DNA of 64,000 bases from CAVYXK01 sp963772445 (GTDB lineage Bacteria; Pseudomonadota; Alphaproteobacteria; Acetobacterales; Acetobacteraceae): positions 124,001 through 188,000 of the forward strand of contig CAVYXK010000001.1 of NCBI GenBank assembly GCA_963772445.1, read 5' to 3'. The notes under the pieces are model-generated. The model did not search any database and was not told the origin of the DNA. It saw only the letters and a list, made by a program, of their open reading frames with translations. Below, one piece after another: positions 1-8,037 of the stretch. Within the stretch, counting starts at the first letter, position 1. Every line of letters begins with the position of its first letter. The translations under genes were made by a program, and so were the position numbers.

Positions 1-708
1 GAAATCTGGACATTTTGTTATGCGAAGCAAAAGAACGTCGCGACCGCGAAGGCCGCACCGGAACAGGCGGGCGATCTTTGGACCTGGACCGCGTTGGACG
101 CCGAGAACAAGCTGATTATCAGCTATCTGGTGGGCGATCGGGCTGCGGGCTGCGCCAACAGCTTTATGCAGGACGTGGCCGGGCGCCTCGCCAATCGCGT
201 TCAACTGACCACTGACGGGCACAAGGCATATCTGGACGCAGTAGAGGGCGCGTTCGGCGCTGATATCGACTATGCCATGCTGGTGAAAATCTACGGCGAG
301 ACGGCGCACGCGCCGGGCCGTTACAGCCCACCCGAGTGCATCGGAGCAAAAAAAGCACGGGTGGAGGGTCGCCCCGATCCCGAGCATATCAGCACTTCAT
401 ACGCCGAGCGGCAAAACCTGAATTTCCGCATGGGCATGCGGCGTTTCACCCGGCTGACAAATGCGTTCTCCAAGAAGGCCGAAGCTCATTACCACATGGT
501 TTGCCTCTACACTGTCTTTCACAACTTCGTCCGCATCCACAAGACGCTGAAATGCTCCCCGGCCATGGCAGCGGGGCTGTCCAAGACCCTTTGGAGCATG
601 GACGATATCGTGAAGCTGATCGACGCGGCGGCCGAGCCGTCGAAGCCGCGCGGGCCATACAAGATGAAGGCTCGGCTGGCAGCGGCCGGTCAGGAAATTT
701 CAAACTGA
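1..708 (+). CDS. IS1-like DDE transposase, 5' end outside window
   Basis: The frame is open from base 1 to a TGA at 708 (235 residues visible), so the start and any N-terminal zinc/HTH part lie upstream. The protein reads like the catalytic half of IS1-type transposases common in alphaproteobacteria. A DDE-like Asp sits in TDGHKAYL and the Glu in TSYAERQN, followed by the conserved MGMRRFTRLTNAFSKK block and a C-terminal HKTL segment. The family is assigned from memory of these blocks. It is the only mobile gene at this edge and is followed within 20 bases by a hairpin that probably marks the element end. No frameshift is seen in the visible part. Confidence 0.8.
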   Translation, partial: EIWTFCYAKQKNVATAKAAPEQAGDLWTWTALDAENKLIISYLVGDRAAGCANSFMQDVAGRLANRVQLTTDGHKAYLDAVEGAFGADIDYAMLVKIYGETAHAPGRYSPPECIGAKKARVEGRPDPEHISTSYAERQNLNFRMGMRRFTRLTNAFSKKAEAHYHMVCLYTVFHNFVRIHKTLKCSPAMAAGLSKTLWSMDDIVKLIDAAAEPSKPRGPYKMKARLAAAGQEISN

Positions 709-710
709 TG

Positions 711-764
711 CACTACCGGATCTTTGGTAGTGACTTAGTCAAAGTGAGTCACTACCGGATCTTT
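711..764. repeat. IS end: hairpin flanked by 15-bp direct repeats
   Basis: Two copies of CACTACCGGATCTTT (711-725 and 750-764) surround and overlap a perfect 10-bp inverted repeat, GGTAGTGACT at 726-735 and AGTCACTACC at 747-756, with an 11-base loop. Its position just after the IS1-like stop codon suggests the right end of that element, but it could also act as a terminator. Confidence 0.5.
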
Positions 765-811
765 TGCAGCACATTGGCGCCCCAGATGCGATGCCCGGTT
801 CGCCGCGCGTC

Positions 812-2080
812 TCAAACCTTCTCGAAATCGATCCGCTCGGTCACCGGCAAGCCGAGCAGGAATCGCCGCAAACAATCCAGTCCCAGCTCGACTGCACCAA
901 GCCGTACCCAGTCGCGTCCGCCGAGTATTCGCGAGCGGCGGAATGCAGACCCTGCGGCGGTCGCGATCGCCAGATAGATGGTGCCGCCGAAATCAATGCG
1001 GTCGGCGCCCTCGTCCAGTTCGATCAGCACCGCCAGCGCGTGCGTGGCGCCCGGCTGCCGGCGCGCTGCGTCGGCGACGGCTTCTGCTATCTCCTGGTTC
1101 AGCTCGCCGGAGATATGGTACTCGAGGCCGACGGCGGCTGGGAGCGTCGTCAAATCGCGCACGATCGTGCCGCGGCGAAACACGCGTTCGGCGTCCGGCA
1201 GGTGCGCCAGCCGCGCGGCGATCTGTCCCGCCGTGAAGGTCTCCACCAGCGCGAGCGAGCCTTCTGCCCGGATCAGCTCGGCCAGCACCACGCCTTCCAG
1301 CGTCTGATCGTCTTCGGCAATGATGAAATTGCCGAGGCGCCGGCGCACCTCCGCCTCGATCGGCGCAACTTTCCGGCGCGCATCTTCGGGATCGGCGCCG
1401 CGTACTGTCAGCTTGGTCTCAATCTGCGGGTAATGCGCGCGGAAGCCGAGCTTCACGCTGCCATCGGGCACCAGCGTCTCGACCCCGGCCAGCAGCGCAT
1501 CTACATGCGACTTGCCGAGACCATAAGAGTGAAACCGCTTCAACATGATCGTCGTCGGTGCGCCGCTGCGGGCGAGCAGGCGGGGAATGATCTGCTCCTC
1601 CAGCATTCGCCGCAGCTCGCGCGGGACGCCGGGGGTGAAGAAAAACCGCGCGCCGCCGATATCCATCGCGAAGCCACATGCGGTGCCCACCGGATTGTCG
1701 AGAATCTCCGACCCGACCGGCAGCATTGCCTGCTTGCGGTTGTTCGGCGGCATGACACGGCTGCGGCGGGTGAAGAACTGCTCCATGCGGGCGAGCCAGT
1801 CCTCGTTCAGCACCAACTCCACGCCGGCTGCCTGGGCGGCGACTTCCTGCGACAAGTCATCGACCGTGGGACCGAGACCGCCGTTGACGATTGCCGCATC
1901 GGCCCGGCCGGCTGCGAGCCGGAACGCCTGCAGCAGGCGCGCTCGATCGTCGCCGACCGTCGTGCCCCAGATCACCGACAGCCCGACATCTTCCAGCTTC
2001 TGGCTGATGTAGCCGAAGTTAGTGTTGACGATCTTGCCAGTCAGCACCTCGTCGCCGGTACAGATGATTTCGATGCGCAT
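812..2080 (-). CDS. CinA-family protein (molybdopterin-binding domain plus degenerate PncC-like domain)
   Basis: 422 residues, the usual CinA length. Residues 1-170 form the MoaB/Mog-like domain (MRIEIICTGDEVLTGK start, VNGGLGPTVDD motif). The C-terminal 160 residues align with the nicotinamide-nucleotide amidase PncC, but the catalytic ESCTGG motif reads ETFTAG and the TGIAGPGG-type motif is replaced by LIELDEGAD. The deamidase activity of NAD salvage is therefore probably lost, while the N-terminal domain looks intact. The gene follows the SDR gene by 3 bp on the same strand, probably in one operon. The name CinA is sure at family level; the function in this genome is not. Confidence 0.85.
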   Translation of the reverse strand: MRIEIICTGDEVLTGKIVNTNFGYISQKLEDVGLSVIWGTTVGDDRARLLQAFRLAAGRADAAIVNGGLGPTVDDLSQEVAAQAAGVELVLNEDWLARMEQFFTRRSRVMPPNNRKQAMLPVGSEILDNPVGTACGFAMDIGGARFFFTPGVPRELRRMLEEQIIPRLLARSGAPTTIMLKRFHSYGLGKSHVDALLAGVETLVPDGSVKLGFRAHYPQIETKLTVRGADPEDARRKVAPIEAEVRRRLGNFIIAEDDQTLEGVVLAELIRAEGSLALVETFTAGQIAARLAHLPDAERVFRRGTIVRDLTTLPAAVGLEYHISGELNQEIAEAVADAARRQPGATHALAVLIELDEGADRIDFGGTIYLAIATAAGSAFRRSRILGGRDWVRLGAVELGLDCLRRFLLGLPVTERIDFEKV

Positions 2081-2083
2081 CGA

Positions 2084-2830
2084 TCAATAGGCCAGGAATC
2101 CGCCATCGACCGGCAGCGTCACGCCGGTAATATAGCGCGCCAAGTCGGACGCCAGGAACACCGCCGGGCCGGCGATATCGGCGGGCTCGCCGATCCGGCC
2201 GAGCGGGATGCGGTTCTGGAAGTTGCGCATGTAATCGGGGTTCTGCCGGGCCGCGGCATTGAGCGGTGTGGCGATCAATCCCGGCCCGATTGCGTTCACG
2301 CGTACTCCCAGCGGCGACAGCTCGATTGCCAACGCCTTGGTCAGGGCGCGCACGCCGCCTTTCGATGTCGTGTACGCCGCCTGCTCCGGTGCGGCGACGA
2401 ACGACTGGATGGAGCCGATGTTAATGACCGCGCCCTTCGTCTCGATGAGCTGCGAGAGGAACGCCGTGGTCATGTTGTAGGGTCCGTCCAGGTTCACTGC
2501 CATCGTCGCGTCCCAGTCGGCGCGCGTGCCGGCGTCGCTTATCTTGCCGCGGCGGATGATCCCGGCGTTGTTCACCAGCACGGAGACCGCGCCGACATCG
2601 CGGCGGATGGTCGCGGCCAACGCATCGCATGCATCGCGGTCGGTGACATCCAGCGCGTAGGCCACGGCATCGCCGCCGAGCGCGACGACAACACGTTCAA
2701 CGGCAGGGCTGTTCACGTCGCCGATCAGCACGCGCGCGCCGGCTTTGGCCATGCCGTGCGCGATGTCCTCGCCGATGCCGGACCCGCCGCCGGTGATCAG
2801 CGCGATCCTGCCGTCCAGCAGTCCCTGCAT
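2084..2830 (-). CDS. SDR-family oxidoreductase
   Basis: 248 residues, a classical short-chain dehydrogenase/reductase. It has the Rossmann motif TGGGSGIG near residue 14, NNAG near 89, the catalytic Ser in INIGSIQS, and the YTTSK active site. The C-terminal DGGFLAY matches FabG- or gluconate 5-dehydrogenase-like members. The substrate cannot be read from the sequence. It lies between a second SDR (5 bp upstream) and the CinA-like gene (3 bp downstream) on the same strand, so the three are probably co-transcribed and may act in one oxidation pathway. Confidence 0.9.
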   Translation of the reverse strand: MQGLLDGRIALITGGGSGIGEDIAHGMAKAGARVLIGDVNSPAVERVVVALGGDAVAYALDVTDRDACDALAATIRRDVGAVSVLVNNAGIIRRGKISDAGTRADWDATMAVNLDGPYNMTTAFLSQLIETKGAVINIGSIQSFVAAPEQAAYTTSKGGVRALTKALAIELSPLGVRVNAIGPGLIATPLNAAARQNPDYMRNFQNRIPLGRIGEPADIAGPAVFLASDLARYITGVTLPVDGGFLAY

Positions 2831-2835
2831 CGTGC

Positions 2836-3637
2836 CTACCGCGCCATCACGCCAGTCACGGCGCCGGGAGTTGCGGTGCGCCCGCCATCCACGACGTACT
2901 GTGCGCCGGTGATGTTGGAAGCAAGGTCGGAGCAGAGGAACATCACGACATTGGCGATCTCCTCCGGCGTGCCGTAACGGCCGAGCGGAATGGCGGACTG
3001 ATATCGCTCGCCGACAGCGGCCGGATCGTCCGGATTCACCATCGAATGCAACGAGTGGATCATGCGCGTATCGATCGGACCGGGGCAGACCGCATTTACG
3101 CGCACGCCGGCACGCGCCACTTCGCCTGCCGCGACCTTGGTCAGCCCGATCACCGCGTGTTTGGAAGCGACATAGGCGGACATGCCCGGCGAGCCCATCA
3201 GCCCGGCGACTGACGCGGTATTGACGATCGCGCCGCGCTTCTGGCGCAGCATCACCGGCAGCACATGGCGCAGACCGAGGAACACGCCTTTAACGTTCAC
3301 ACCCATGACAGCGTCGAACGTGTCTTCATCGGTACTCGGCGGTGGGGGCGACTTTGCCTTCGATGCCGGCGTTGTTGTGGAAGCAGTCGATCGAGCCGAA
3401 CGCGTCCAGGGCGGCCTTCACATAGGCCTGCACATCGGCCGATCTGGTCACATCGGCGGTGACGAAGATGGCCTGGCCGCCTTGCTGGCGGATGATGCCG
3501 GCGGTGCTCTCGCCGCCGTCCTTGTCACGATCGACAACCACGACCTTGGCGCCGTTGGCGGCAAAGCCGACAGATGTGGCGCGCCCGATGCCGTTGCCGC
3601 CGCCGGTGATCAGCGCGACCTTGCCTTTGAAATCCAT
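2836..3637 (-). CDS. SDR-family oxidoreductase with one-base frameshift
   Basis: Two frames together give a full-length SDR of about 266 residues. The first starts at 3637 (MDFKGKVALITGGGNGIG) and covers the cofactor domain through HNNAGIEGKVAPTAEY. The second resumes with DEDTFDAVMGVNVKG and carries the YVASK active site and C-terminal DGGRT. The shift is an extra base near 3330-3335. No motif is lost, so this is either a sequencing insertion or a very recent mutation. It is the first gene of the SDR-SDR-CinA group; a purine-rich Shine-Dalgarno stretch (GAAGGAGGAG) precedes the 3637 ATG. Confidence 0.8.
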
Positions 3638-3774
3638 CGTCTCCTCCTTCGCCGGGTTGATGCAAGCCTAGGCGGGGGGTGGGAAGTCCGTAAAGGGGGC
3701 TCAGGTTGCCGCGCCGATGTGCATTGATGCTGGTGAGCATGCGATAGAGACAAACCGACGACAGCATCATCACA

Positions 3775-4056
3775 ATGCGATTCGAAGTAAACTGGTCCTC
3801 AGCCGCCTACCGCGACCTCACGCGGATCACTGAATATTTGGCCGAGCGGAATCCAGCGGCCGCGCTGCGGCTGGCCGAAAGCCTCATCACGGCTGCCGAT
3901 CGCCTCGCCACCTTTCCTTATCGGGGTCGGCGTGGACAAGCAAAGGACACGCGCGAGCTTGTGACCGTTCGACCCTATGTCCTGGTTTACCAGGTTGAGG
4001 GGCAGCACGTGACCATTCTCCGCGTCTGGCACGTCGCGCAGAGTCGGCGCTCATAG
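3775..4056 (+). CDS. RelE/ParE-family toxin
   Basis: 93 residues with the ParE/RelE fold pattern: N-terminal FEVNWSSAAYRDLTRITEYLAERNP, a central RLATFPYRGRRG, and the C-terminal strand YVLVYQVEGQHVTILRVWH, where the Arg-rich end usually forms the active site. Such toxins either cleave mRNA on ribosomes or poison gyrase. No antitoxin ORF precedes it in the 137 bp back to the SDR start, which is where one is normally found. A small gene on the opposite strand ends 3 bp after its stop and is a candidate partner. Confidence 0.85.
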   Translation: MRFEVNWSSAAYRDLTRITEYLAERNPAAALRLAESLITAADRLATFPYRGRRGQAKDTRELVTVRPYVLVYQVEGQHVTILRVWHVAQSRRS

Positions 4057-4059
4057 CTC

Positions 4060-4320
4060 CTATGCCTTCCGGAGTGCCGCGATTTTCTCCCGCATCCGGG
4101 CCACAAATTGCTGCAGCTCTTGCCGAACTTGCGCATGGGGGACCAACGGCCGGCCGGCCCGTGTCTCGGCGCGCGATTGCTCCACTGCTGCCTCCAAGGC
4201 GAGCCGCTCCAACTCGCGGAGATCGATTTGCGGGATGTGAGTGTCGGGCGCCATAGGCCCTTTATAAGCGACAAGAGGAGAATATGCTACCGGTTCGGTG
4301 GTCGAAAGCTCGGCCATCAC
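4060..4320 (-). CDS. Small hypothetical protein, possible antitoxin
   Basis: 86 residues from the first ATG (64 from an internal ATG at 4254). It is rich in Arg, Glu and Ala. Its C-terminal half (AGRPLVPHAQVRQELQQFV) resembles the helical tail of antitoxins that pair with ParE toxins, which often carry a G-x-x-VPHEEV-like stretch. It is convergent with the toxin gene, 3 bp apart, and starts 12 bp after the soxG stop on the same strand. The tail resemblance is weak, so the function is an inference; it may simply be an unrelated small gene. Confidence 0.5.
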   Translation of the reverse strand: MMAELSTTEPVAYSPLVAYKGPMAPDTHIPQIDLRELERLALEAAVEQSRAETRAGRPLVPHAQVRQELQQFVARMREKIAALRKA

Positions 4321-4332
4321 CTCGGACTACAT

Positions 4333-4842
4333 CTAGTTGACGAACTCGCGCGCTGCCTCCTGCAAACAGGCCCGCACGTATGGCGTGAACGATCGAGCCA
4401 CTTCGACCCGGAACGTCTCCGCCGCCGTGCGCCAGAGCACGATCTCCGCCTTGCCGAACACGGCGCGGGTGCACATTCCGATCGGGAATGCATGCGGATC
4501 GAGGTCCAGTGCGCAGAACGCATTCAGCGTGTCGGCGGCATGCGTACCACGCACCTCGATCGCCACTGTGCGGTGAGAGACATCGACAATGCTCGCGGGT
4601 TGGTTGCCAAGCTCCTGGGCCGCGGCGGCTGCAAGCGCCGGCGCATCGCCGTCGGGCGCGAGCAGCAGCCACTCGTCAGGGCCCAGCCACAACGCGGCGC
4701 GGTCGCCGGCGACGGTGGCGCGGCATGGTGCATCACCTAGCGTTACGCCAAGCGCGTCCCCAATCGCCACGGCGGCTTCTGGACCGGCGCGCAGCGCAAG
4801 CCGCGTGCAGCACGCCAACGTGAGGAAGGATACCTCAGCCAT
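4333..4842 (-). CDS. soxG: Sarcosine oxidase gamma subunit
   Basis: 169 residues. The sequence matches SoxG: the middle holds GPDEWLLLAP and the conserved SIVDVSHRTVAIEVRG, as in the GcvT-like fold of this subunit. It is part of the heterotetrameric enzyme that converts sarcosine to glycine, with H2O2 and methylene-tetrahydrofolate as products. Its start overlaps the soxA stop by 8 bp, as expected for translationally coupled sox genes. Confidence 0.92.
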   Translation of the reverse strand: MAEVSFLTLACCTRLALRAGPEAAVAIGDALGVTLGDAPCRATVAGDRAALWLGPDEWLLLAPDGDAPALAAAAAQELGNQPASIVDVSHRTVAIEVRGTHAADTLNAFCALDLDPHAFPIGMCTRAVFGKAEIVLWRTAAETFRVEVARSFTPYVRACLQEAAREFVN

Positions 4843-7762
4843 GCAGTCGTGCTCCGTCGCGGTCGTAGAACACCGGGTCCGTCACCATCACCGGCACTGT
4901 CACATGCTGCATCGGCACATATAGCGTCTCGCCCAGACGTGTGCGGCCGCCGGATACCAATGCGAGCGCGATCGAGCGGCCGAGCGCTTCGCTCCGATAC
5001 GCAGAAGTGATATGGCCAAGTGAAACCGTGCCATGGTCAGTGGTGATCTGCGCCCCCTCCTCCAGCACTTCGTCTGGATCGCCGGTCAGCAGGCCGACGA
5101 GCTGCTTGCGGTCAGGGCGCAGCACGTCGGCGCGCGAGAGCGAGCGCTTGCCGACGAAATCATCCTTTGTGCGGCCGATCGTCCAGCTCAGACCCAGATC
5201 GTCCGGAGTCATCGTGCCGTCGGTCTCCTGGCCCACCACGATATAGCCCTTCTCTGCGCGCAGCACATGCATCGCCTCGGTGCCGTAAGGCGTGATGCCA
5301 TATGCCGCGCCCGCGGCAAGAACCGCCTCCCAGATGGCAAGGCCGTGATCGGCGGGCACGTTGATTTCGAAGCCAAGCTCACCAGTGAAGCTGACCCGGA
5401 ACAGCCGTACCGGCACATTCCCAACGACAGCATCGCGCACGCTCATGTGGGGCATGGCATCGCCGGCCAGATCAACCCCAGAGATGAGGGGAGCCACCAC
5501 CTCCCGCGCACGCGGCCCCTGCATCGCGATGACGGCCCATTGCTCGGTGATGGACGTCAGCCAGACGCAAAGTTCCGGGAACTCGGTCTGTAGGTAGTCC
5601 TCCATGTGATGCAGCACCGAAGTCGCGCCTCCCGTCGTGGTGGTCACATGGAATCGGTCCGGTGCCAGCCGCGCCACCACGCCATCATCCAGCACGAAGC
5701 CTGCTTCATTCAGCAACAGCCCATAGCGGCAGCGGCCCACAGGCAGACGCGCGAAGTTGCCGGTGTAGATCCGATCGAGAAACGCGCCGGCATCCGGCCC
5801 GACGACCTCGATCTTGCCGAGCGTGCTGGCGTCGAACAGGCCGACGGCGGTGCGGACCGCGCGGCACTCGCGGGCGACGGAGGCGTGCATGTCCTCGGCA
5901 TCATGCGGGAAGAAGCGTGCACGCTTCCAGTTGCCGACGTCTTCGAAGACCGCGCCTTGCGCGCTGGCCCAGTCGTGGATCGGCGTGCAGCGCACCGGAT
6001 CGAGCAGCTCACCGCGCGCGCTGCCGGCAAACGCCCCGAACGTCACCGGCGTGTAGGGCATGCGGAAGGTCGTGTGGCCCACAGCCGGAATCGGACGGCG
6101 CAGCGTTCGGGCGACCAGCGTCAGTGCGTTCAGGTTCGATGTCTTGCCCTGGTCGGTTGCCATGCCGGTCGTGGTGTAGCGCTTCACATGCTCGATCGAG
6201 TGGAAGCCTTCGGACGCAGCCGATACCAGGTCTTTCGCGGTGACGTCATTCTGGAAGTCGACAAACGCCTTGCCACGCAGTACGCCCACGGGCTCAACGC
6301 GAGGCCTCGAGGACGCCGAGCCGATCGAGCCTCTTAAGCCGCTCGCTGCCTGTTCGCCGGCAGCGTAGCCCTGCTCGACGCCGGCAGCGGGATCATACAC
6401 ACCCATGCAGCCGCCGACGCTGCGCTCGTGCGCGGCGGAGACGTCCGGAACAAATGCGTCCAATCCCGAATCGTATCGCAGCTTTCCGCGCGACTGGGAG
6501 AACAGATGCACCGACGGTGTCCAGCCGCCCGACATCAGCAGCACGTCGCAATTCACCGTCTGCGTCCTGTCGGCGTCGTGCAGCCGCACTCTATGGATGT
6601 GCCGCCGCCCGGCCGTGCCAGCCACAACTGTGCCGGTCCGCACCTCGAGCCCGATGCTGCGCGCCTCCGCAACCGCCTCGCTATCCGGGGCGGGGCGCAC
6701 ATCGGCAATTGCGGCGATTTGCACGCCGGCCCGATGCAGCTCGATTGCCGTACCGTAGGCGCCGTCGTCGGTAGTCGCGATCAGCGCGCGCTCGCCGACC
6801 TTCACGCCGTAGCGGTGCAGGTAGCAGCGCGCCGCGTCGGCCAGCATGATGCCGGGCCGGTCATTGTCGGGGAATACCAGAGGCCGTTCGATGGCGCCGG
6901 CGGCGATCACGACCTCTCGTGCACGCACGTGCCACAGCCGTTCGCGGGGCAGGCGTGGATCTGGCTTGGCGAGGTGATCGGTGACGCGCTCGGCGAGGCC
7001 AATCAGATTGTCGGGGAACCAGCCGAACGCGGTGGTGCGAGGCAACAGCACAACACCGCGCGACGCGAGGCGTGCTATCGATTCCGACACCCAGGCCGTT
7101 GCGGCGCTGCCCTCGATCTCGCCGGTCTCGTGCAGCAGCGCACCGCCGAACTCCGCCTGCTCGTCGCACAGGATTACCCGCATCCCGGCTGCCGAGGCAG
7201 CGAGCGCTGCCGCCAAACCGGCTGCGCCGGCGCCGATCACCAGCACGTCGCAATGGGAGTAGCGATGAAGATAGCGGTCCGGATCGGAGGAGCGCGGGGC
7301 ACGACCGAGTCCGGCGGCGCGACGGATGGCGGGCTCGTAGAGACGCCGCCAGAACGACGCCGGCCACATGAAGGTCTTATAGTAGAATCCGGCCCCCAGC
7401 AGCGGTGAAGCGACATCCGCCACCGCGCCCATATCGAAGCCGAGACTGGGCCAGCCGTTCTGGCTGTGCGCGACAAGGCCCGGGTAGAGCTCGACCTGCG
7501 TCGCGCGCAGATTGGGCGTGGTGCGCCCGGAATCGCGTGCAACCGTCACCAGTGCGTTCGGCTCTTCGGCGCCGGCGGATAGAATGCCCCGCGGGCGATG
7601 ATACTTGAACGAGCGTCCGACCAGATGCACACCGTTGGCCAGCAGCGCGGAGGCCAGCGTGTCACCGGCGCATCCGGTCATGCGCCGCCCATCGAAGCTG
7701 AACGCGACCGGGTTGCGGCGGTCGATGCGTCCGCCATCCGGCACGCGGAACGCGCCGCTCAT
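4835..7762 (-). CDS. soxA: Sarcosine oxidase alpha subunit
   Basis: 975 residues when started at the ATG at 7762, which overlaps the soxD stop as ATGA; the open frame continues upstream but only as a shadow of soxD. Order of parts: N-terminal 2Fe-2S-like and substrate region (FSFDGRRMTGCAGDTLASAL), a Rossmann FAD/NAD site (VIGAGAAGLAAALA) near residue 160, then a C-terminal GcvT-type aminomethyltransferase domain (about 590-970) that passes the methyl carbon to tetrahydrofolate. Length and architecture are normal. It sits third in soxBDAG. Confidence 0.95.
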   Translation of the reverse strand: MSGAFRVPDGGRIDRRNPVAFSFDGRRMTGCAGDTLASALLANGVHLVGRSFKYHRPRGILSAGAEEPNALVTVARDSGRTTPNLRATQVELYPGLVAHSQNGWPSLGFDMGAVADVASPLLGAGFYYKTFMWPASFWRRLYEPAIRRAAGLGRAPRSSDPDRYLHRYSHCDVLVIGAGAAGLAAALAASAAGMRVILCDEQAEFGGALLHETGEIEGSAATAWVSESIARLASRGVVLLPRTTAFGWFPDNLIGLAERVTDHLAKPDPRLPRERLWHVRAREVVIAAGAIERPLVFPDNDRPGIMLADAARCYLHRYGVKVGERALIATTDDGAYGTAIELHRAGVQIAAIADVRPAPDSEAVAEARSIGLEVRTGTVVAGTAGRRHIHRVRLHDADRTQTVNCDVLLMSGGWTPSVHLFSQSRGKLRYDSGLDAFVPDVSAAHERSVGGCMGVYDPAAGVEQGYAAGEQAASGLRGSIGSASSRPRVEPVGVLRGKAFVDFQNDVTAKDLVSAASEGFHSIEHVKRYTTTGMATDQGKTSNLNALTLVARTLRRPIPAVGHTTFRMPYTPVTFGAFAGSARGELLDPVRCTPIHDWASAQGAVFEDVGNWKRARFFPHDAEDMHASVARECRAVRTAVGLFDASTLGKIEVVGPDAGAFLDRIYTGNFARLPVGRCRYGLLLNEAGFVLDDGVVARLAPDRFHVTTTTGGATSVLHHMEDYLQTEFPELCVWLTSITEQWAVIAMQGPRAREVVAPLISGVDLAGDAMPHMSVRDAVVGNVPVRLFRVSFTGELGFEINVPADHGLAIWEAVLAAGAAYGITPYGTEAMHVLRAEKGYIVVGQETDGTMTPDDLGLSWTIGRTKDDFVGKRSLSRADVLRPDRKQLVGLLTGDPDEVLEEGAQITTDHGTVSLGHITSAYRSEALGRSIALALVSGGRTRLGETLYVPMQHVTVPVMVTDPVFYDRDGARLHG

Positions 7763-8037
7763 GGCATGGCCGTGGGCGATTCGCCGGGTTTGTACGCGGC
7801 GAGGATCTTGTCCGACACCGTATCGCGCAGGCAGTTGAAGAACCGGCCGCAACCGTGGATGTGACGCCAGCGCTCGGCGTGCGTGCCCTTGGGATTGGTG
7901 CGGAAATACAGGAACTCTGCCCAGGCGTTGTCGTCCAGCTCCGCCGGATGCGCCGGGCGCGCGACATGCGCCTCGCCGCCGTAGCGGAACTCGTTCTCCG
8001 GCCGGGCGCCGCACCAGGGGCAGGGGATCAGCAGCAT
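7759..8037 (-). CDS. soxD: Sarcosine oxidase delta subunit
   Basis: 92 residues beginning MLLIPCPWCGARPENEF. The CPWC pair together with HGCGRFFNCLRDT gives the zinc-binding Cys/His set of SoxD. The small subunit is cytoplasmic and packs against alpha. Its ATG at 8037 overlaps the soxB TGA, and its TGA overlaps the soxA ATG, so all four sox genes are translationally coupled. Confidence 0.95.
   Translation of the reverse strand: MLLIPCPWCGARPENEFRYGGEAHVARPAHPAELDDNAWAEFLYFRTNPKGTHAERWRHIHGCGRFFNCLRDTVSDKILAAYKPGESPTAMP

Noticed and set aside
764..2977. A 737-codon open frame on the plus strand across cinA and the SDR genes
   Set aside because: It is antisense to three genes with clear families and motifs; long antisense frames are expected in GC-rich DNA with strong third-position GC bias.
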